From Bacillota bacterium (GTDB lineage: Bacteria; Bacillota_A; Clostridia; DSM-8532), in the NCBI GenBank assembly GCA_023424865.1, contig JAFADM010000527.1, forward strand, positions 1-6,856: DNA of 6,856 nt, read 5' to 3'. Positions 5,242 through 6,856 of this stretch are shown piece after piece. Under the pieces are notes generated by a model. It did not search any database. It was given only the letters and a program-made list of their open reading frames with translations, and was not told the origin of the DNA. Within the stretch, counting starts at the first letter, position 1, and the number at the start of each line of letters is the position of its first letter. A program made the position numbers and the translations under genes.

Positions 5242-5292
5242 CTTACCGTTCATGCTCTTACCCTTCATGTTTTCTTGCATTATAACGGTAAG
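5242..5292. repeat. Three-copy operator-like motif CTTACC(G/C)TT at the AraC promoter
   Basis: CTTACCGTTCATG (5242-5254) and CTTACCCTTCATG (5257-5269) are direct copies with one mismatch, offset by 15 bp. A third copy lies in inverted orientation as AACGGTAAG (5284-5292), within the spacer and first base of the -10 box of the promoter. The inverted pair extends to a perfect 10 bp (5241-5250 and 5284-5293) with centres 43 bp apart, about four helical turns. AraC proteins typically bind repeated sites, so self-binding is the simplest reading. Confidence 0.65.
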
Positions 5293-5308
5293 GGGGGCAA
5301 ATTGTCCA
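5279..5308 (-). promoter_or_regulatory. Sigma-A-like promoter of the AraC/transglutaminase operon
   Basis: On the minus strand TGGACA (5308-5303), an 18-base spacer and a perfect TATAAT (5284-5279). Transcription would start near 5272, about 40 bases before the ATG. The spacer is occupied by a C6 run and one copy of the CTTACCGTT motif, while the other two copies fall just downstream of the start, a layout that suits repression. Confidence 0.65.
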
Positions 5309-5329
5309 TCCCTTTGAAGCAGCGCCGCT

Positions 5330-5992
5330 TTACATGATTCCCGCCGCACTGAGGGCAGCCGCAAGGCCAATCATTCCAAGTCCCAGGCTTGGCATACATA
5401 TACCCGGCAGATCGAAGAAATACTTGGGTGAGATTTTCCTGAGTGTAACGCCAATAAGAGTTAAACCCAAAGGGTTAAGTACAAGAAAGACATAAGGAAT
5501 GTCTAAAACGCCTCTTAACGCAGCAATAATTATAATAACCGAGGGAACAACCGTTAAAAGCAGAAACATAACAATAAAGGGTATTTTTATTCCCTGAAAG
5601 ATATCTTCAATAATTTCTTCTGCCGCCTGGGCCTGATTTTTTTCGTGGAGCTTTTTGTAGAGCATAGGAAAATAGCATACGGTAGCGTGAATGAAAAGCC
5701 CTCCCAGTGCGCCGATGGTACTGGAAAGCCAAAAAAGATTCGCCAGAAGAGGACCTGAACCCTGCAGCTGATTTTTCATTGCGTAAAGCCCCATATAATA
5801 CATGGGAACACCGGCCGCCGCCAGGACAATGGATGCCGGAAAGCGCCAGTAAGCCATCTTCACCCAGTTGCTGTCCATAATACCGGATCTGCCTATTTTT
5901 TTGTTATCCGTTCCCTTTAAATCCAGCAATATATCCGCAGCCGCACACAAAAGGCCTCCTGCCAGGCCTATGAGCCCTAAAAGTATATCCAT
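5330..5992 (-). CDS. Hypothetical membrane protein with six predicted helices
   Basis: A 220-residue hydrophobic protein with likely membrane segments at about 3-23, 47-71, 82-111, 134-159, 165-184 and 200-220. Between helices 1 and 2 is a polar loop (26-46) with NKKIGRSGIMDSNWVKMAYWRFP (26-52 region). H102 and C106 in helix 3 and the P-rich LNPLG and ISPKYFFDLPG segments are distinctive. I do not recognise it with certainty; it resembles uncharacterised clostridial membrane proteins, possibly the DUF6796 type, but I would not rely on that. The ATG at 5992 is preceded by GAGG at 5998-6001 and AAGGA at 6003-6007, a weaker site than its neighbours have. The regulator downstream on the same strand, 99 bases away, has its own promoter, so co-transcription would only be by read-through. 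Confidence 0.72.
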   Translation of the reverse strand: MDILLGLIGLAGGLLCAAADILLDLKGTDNKKIGRSGIMDSNWVKMAYWRFPASIVLAAAGVPMYYMGLYAMKNQLQGSGPLLANLFWLSSTIGALGGLFIHATVCYFPMLYKKLHEKNQAQAAEEIIEDIFQGIKIPFIVMFLLLTVVPSVIIIIAALRGVLDIPYVFLVLNPLGLTLIGVTLRKISPKYFFDLPGICMPSLGLGMIGLAAALSAAGIM

Positions 5993-6040
5993 AGCAGCCT
6001 CATTCCTTTTTACGGATTAATTTGTAGCTTTTTCTTTATT

Positions 6041-6072
6041 TTTATAGTGCGCTTATCCTCCTGCCATGTCAA
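6041..6072 (-). promoter_or_regulatory. Possible promoter of the membrane-protein gene with long spacer
   Basis: On the minus strand a perfect TTGACA (6072-6067) is followed 20 bases later by TATAAA (6046-6041). Both boxes are good, but the spacer is longer than the usual 17. Such spacing is weak for sigma-A alone and is seen at activator-distorted promoters such as MerR-type ones (usually 19-20). No clear dyad was seen in the spacer. Confidence 0.35.
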
Positions 6073-6079
6073 GAAATAA

Positions 6080-6093
6080 TTAGATTAAGCTAA
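6080..6093. promoter_or_regulatory. Imperfect palindrome in the divergent spacer, operator candidate
   Basis: TTAGATTAAGCTAA is a palindrome in 12 of 14 positions (TTAGnTTAAnCTAA). It sits just upstream of the TTGACA box of the leftward gene and about 130 bases before the hydrogenase gene. The rest of the spacer (5993-6224) is AT-rich, with T-runs at 6094-6101 and 6161-6180, and I see no gene in it. Binding by any particular factor is not shown; the pattern does not match the redox regulator Rex well. Confidence 0.3.
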
Positions 6094-6163
6094 CTTTTTT
6101 TCGTTAATTATGAGTATTATCCTCTTTTGGCTGTAATCCTTTATTCTTCTTTAAATATCCTTT

Positions 6164-6191
6164 TTGCATTTTTATTTTATTGCGGTAAACT
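6164..6191 (+). promoter_or_regulatory. Weak candidate promoter of the hydrogenase gene
   Basis: TTGCAT (6164-6169), a 16-base spacer and TAAACT (6186-6191) are the best-placed sigma-A-like pair upstream of the ribosome binding site, but the match is poor. A start near 6198 would give a leader of about 27 bases. The gene may instead need an activator or be transcribed from elsewhere in the spacer. Confidence 0.25.
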
Positions 6192-6224
6192 CTATGTAAG
6201 AAGAATTTAGTCGGAGGTAGGCCC

Positions 6225-6856
6225 TTGGAAACATTTACCCAACTTTATGAAAGACTCATAAAAGCTTCATTATCAAAACGTTTGAACGAGGAAATCACCA
6301 ATGGAGGAATCTCTCCCGATCCCCACCATCTGGAATGTCTTTTAAACCCCGGGAGCAAGCCTCCTATTATTCAAATCGGCGATTGCCTTTGCAGTCCGGA
6401 AGACAAGGTCTGTGAAAAGGAATGTCTCTTTTCAGCCATTCACCGGGAGGGCGAGGTGGTCACCGTTGAAAACGACCGGTGCAGCGGCTGTGCCCGCTGC
6501 CTTGATCTGTGCCGCAGCGGAGCCTTATCTGAAAGAAAGGAGCTCCTGCCTATTCTTGAGCTCTTAAATGCAGGCGAAAAGCCGGTTTATGCACTTATCG
6601 CCCCAGCCTTTAACGGCCAGTTCACAAGCCAGGTAACGGCAGGAAAGCTCCGCTCCGCGTTTAAAGCACTTGGCTTTACCGGTATGGTGGAAGTAGCCCT
6701 TTTTGCAGATATCCTGACACTTAAGGAGGCCCTTGAGTTTGACCGCACCATCCATGAGGACAAGGATTTTATGCTTACAAGCTGCTGCTGTCCCATATGG
6801 ATTGCCATGATAAAAAAGGTCTATCACGACCTGGTTCCCCACATGCCCCCGGCGGT
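6225..6856 (+). CDS. [FeFe] hydrogenase, N-terminal part with ferredoxin clusters and L1 motif (partial)
   Basis: A frame open from TTG 6225 to the window end, 210 full codons. GGAGG at 6213-6217 lies seven bases before the TTG, and no ATG competes with it. The N-terminal part has two cysteine groups: C54-x-C56-x6-C63-x3-C67, which is irregular, and the classical C86-x2-C89-x2-C92-x3-C96 (CSGCARCLDLC), so one or two 4Fe-4S clusters. The hydrogenase domain follows from about 120 (KPVYALIAPAFNGQF), with LTSCCCPIW at 184-192 matching the L1 motif of the H-cluster site (usually TSCCPxW). L2 and L3 lie beyond the window. The extra cysteine in L1 fits, from memory, the group B clostridial enzymes such as CpIII, less well studied than group A. 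It would evolve or oxidise H2 in the cytoplasm using ferredoxin. Product identity is strong, physiological direction unknown. Confidence 0.88.
   Translation, partial: METFTQLYERLIKASLSKRLNEEITNGGISPDPHHLECLLNPGSKPPIIQIGDCLCSPEDKVCEKECLFSAIHREGEVVTVENDRCSGCARCLDLCRSGALSERKELLPILELLNAGEKPVYALIAPAFNGQFTSQVTAGKLRSAFKALGFTGMVEVALFADILTLKEALEFDRTIHEDKDFMLTSCCCPIWIAMIKKVYHDLVPHMPPA

Noticed and set aside
5317..5330. AAGCAGCGCCGCTT as terminator of the membrane-protein gene
   Set aside because: It is an imperfect palindrome with only a four-base usable stem and no U run after it on the minus strand.
6564..6842. Open frames antisense to the hydrogenase gene
   Set aside because: They have no ribosome binding site and oppose a clearly coding frame with iron-sulfur and L1 motifs.

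Overview
The window looks like chromosomal DNA of an anaerobic, probably spore-forming Firmicute (class Clostridia). The reasons are strong AGGAGG-type ribosome binding sites before almost every gene, sigma-A-like promoters, moderate GC with AT-rich intergenic spacers, a perfect Spo0A-box heptamer, a DUF4180 gene, and the start of a clostridial-type [FeFe] hydrogenase. No rRNA, tRNA, CRISPR array, transposase or integrase was seen.

Layout: (1) 1-78, minus strand: the first 26 codons of a secreted protein, with a good promoter and an adjacent Spo0A-box. (2) 145-386: an AT-rich spacer with an 18-bp direct repeat, ending in an ECF-type promoter. (3) 387-2668, plus strand: a tight four-gene operon of ECF sigma factor, membrane-anchored zinc-finger anti-sigma factor, BcrA-like ABC ATPase and six-helix ABC-2 permease. 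The sigma factor probably activates its own operon. This looks like an envelope-stress or peptide-resistance module. (4) 2669-3721, plus strand: a control region (sigma-A promoter flanked by a perfect inverted repeat, then a GC-rich hairpin) driving an excisionase-like HTH protein and a DUF4180 protein. (5) 3731-5992, minus strand: a six-helix membrane protein, an AraC-family regulator and a transglutaminase-like protein. The AraC gene has its own promoter carrying three copies of a CTTACC(G/C)TT motif. (6) 5993-6856: a divergent spacer, then the first 210 codons of a hydrogenase with a TSCCCPIW active-site motif, cut by the window end.

How the parts may work together: the sigma/anti-sigma pair probably controls the ABC exporter encoded with it. 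The anti-sigma factor has almost no extracytoplasmic part, so the transporter or membrane state could be the signal input (inference). The HTH/DUF4180 pair and the AraC/transglutaminase pair each look like a regulator with a partner or target, and both have symmetrical operator-like DNA at their own promoters. The most distinctive signals are the AraC promoter repeat array, the inverted repeat around the HTH promoter, and the hydrogenase motif. Nothing here proves a wholly new system.
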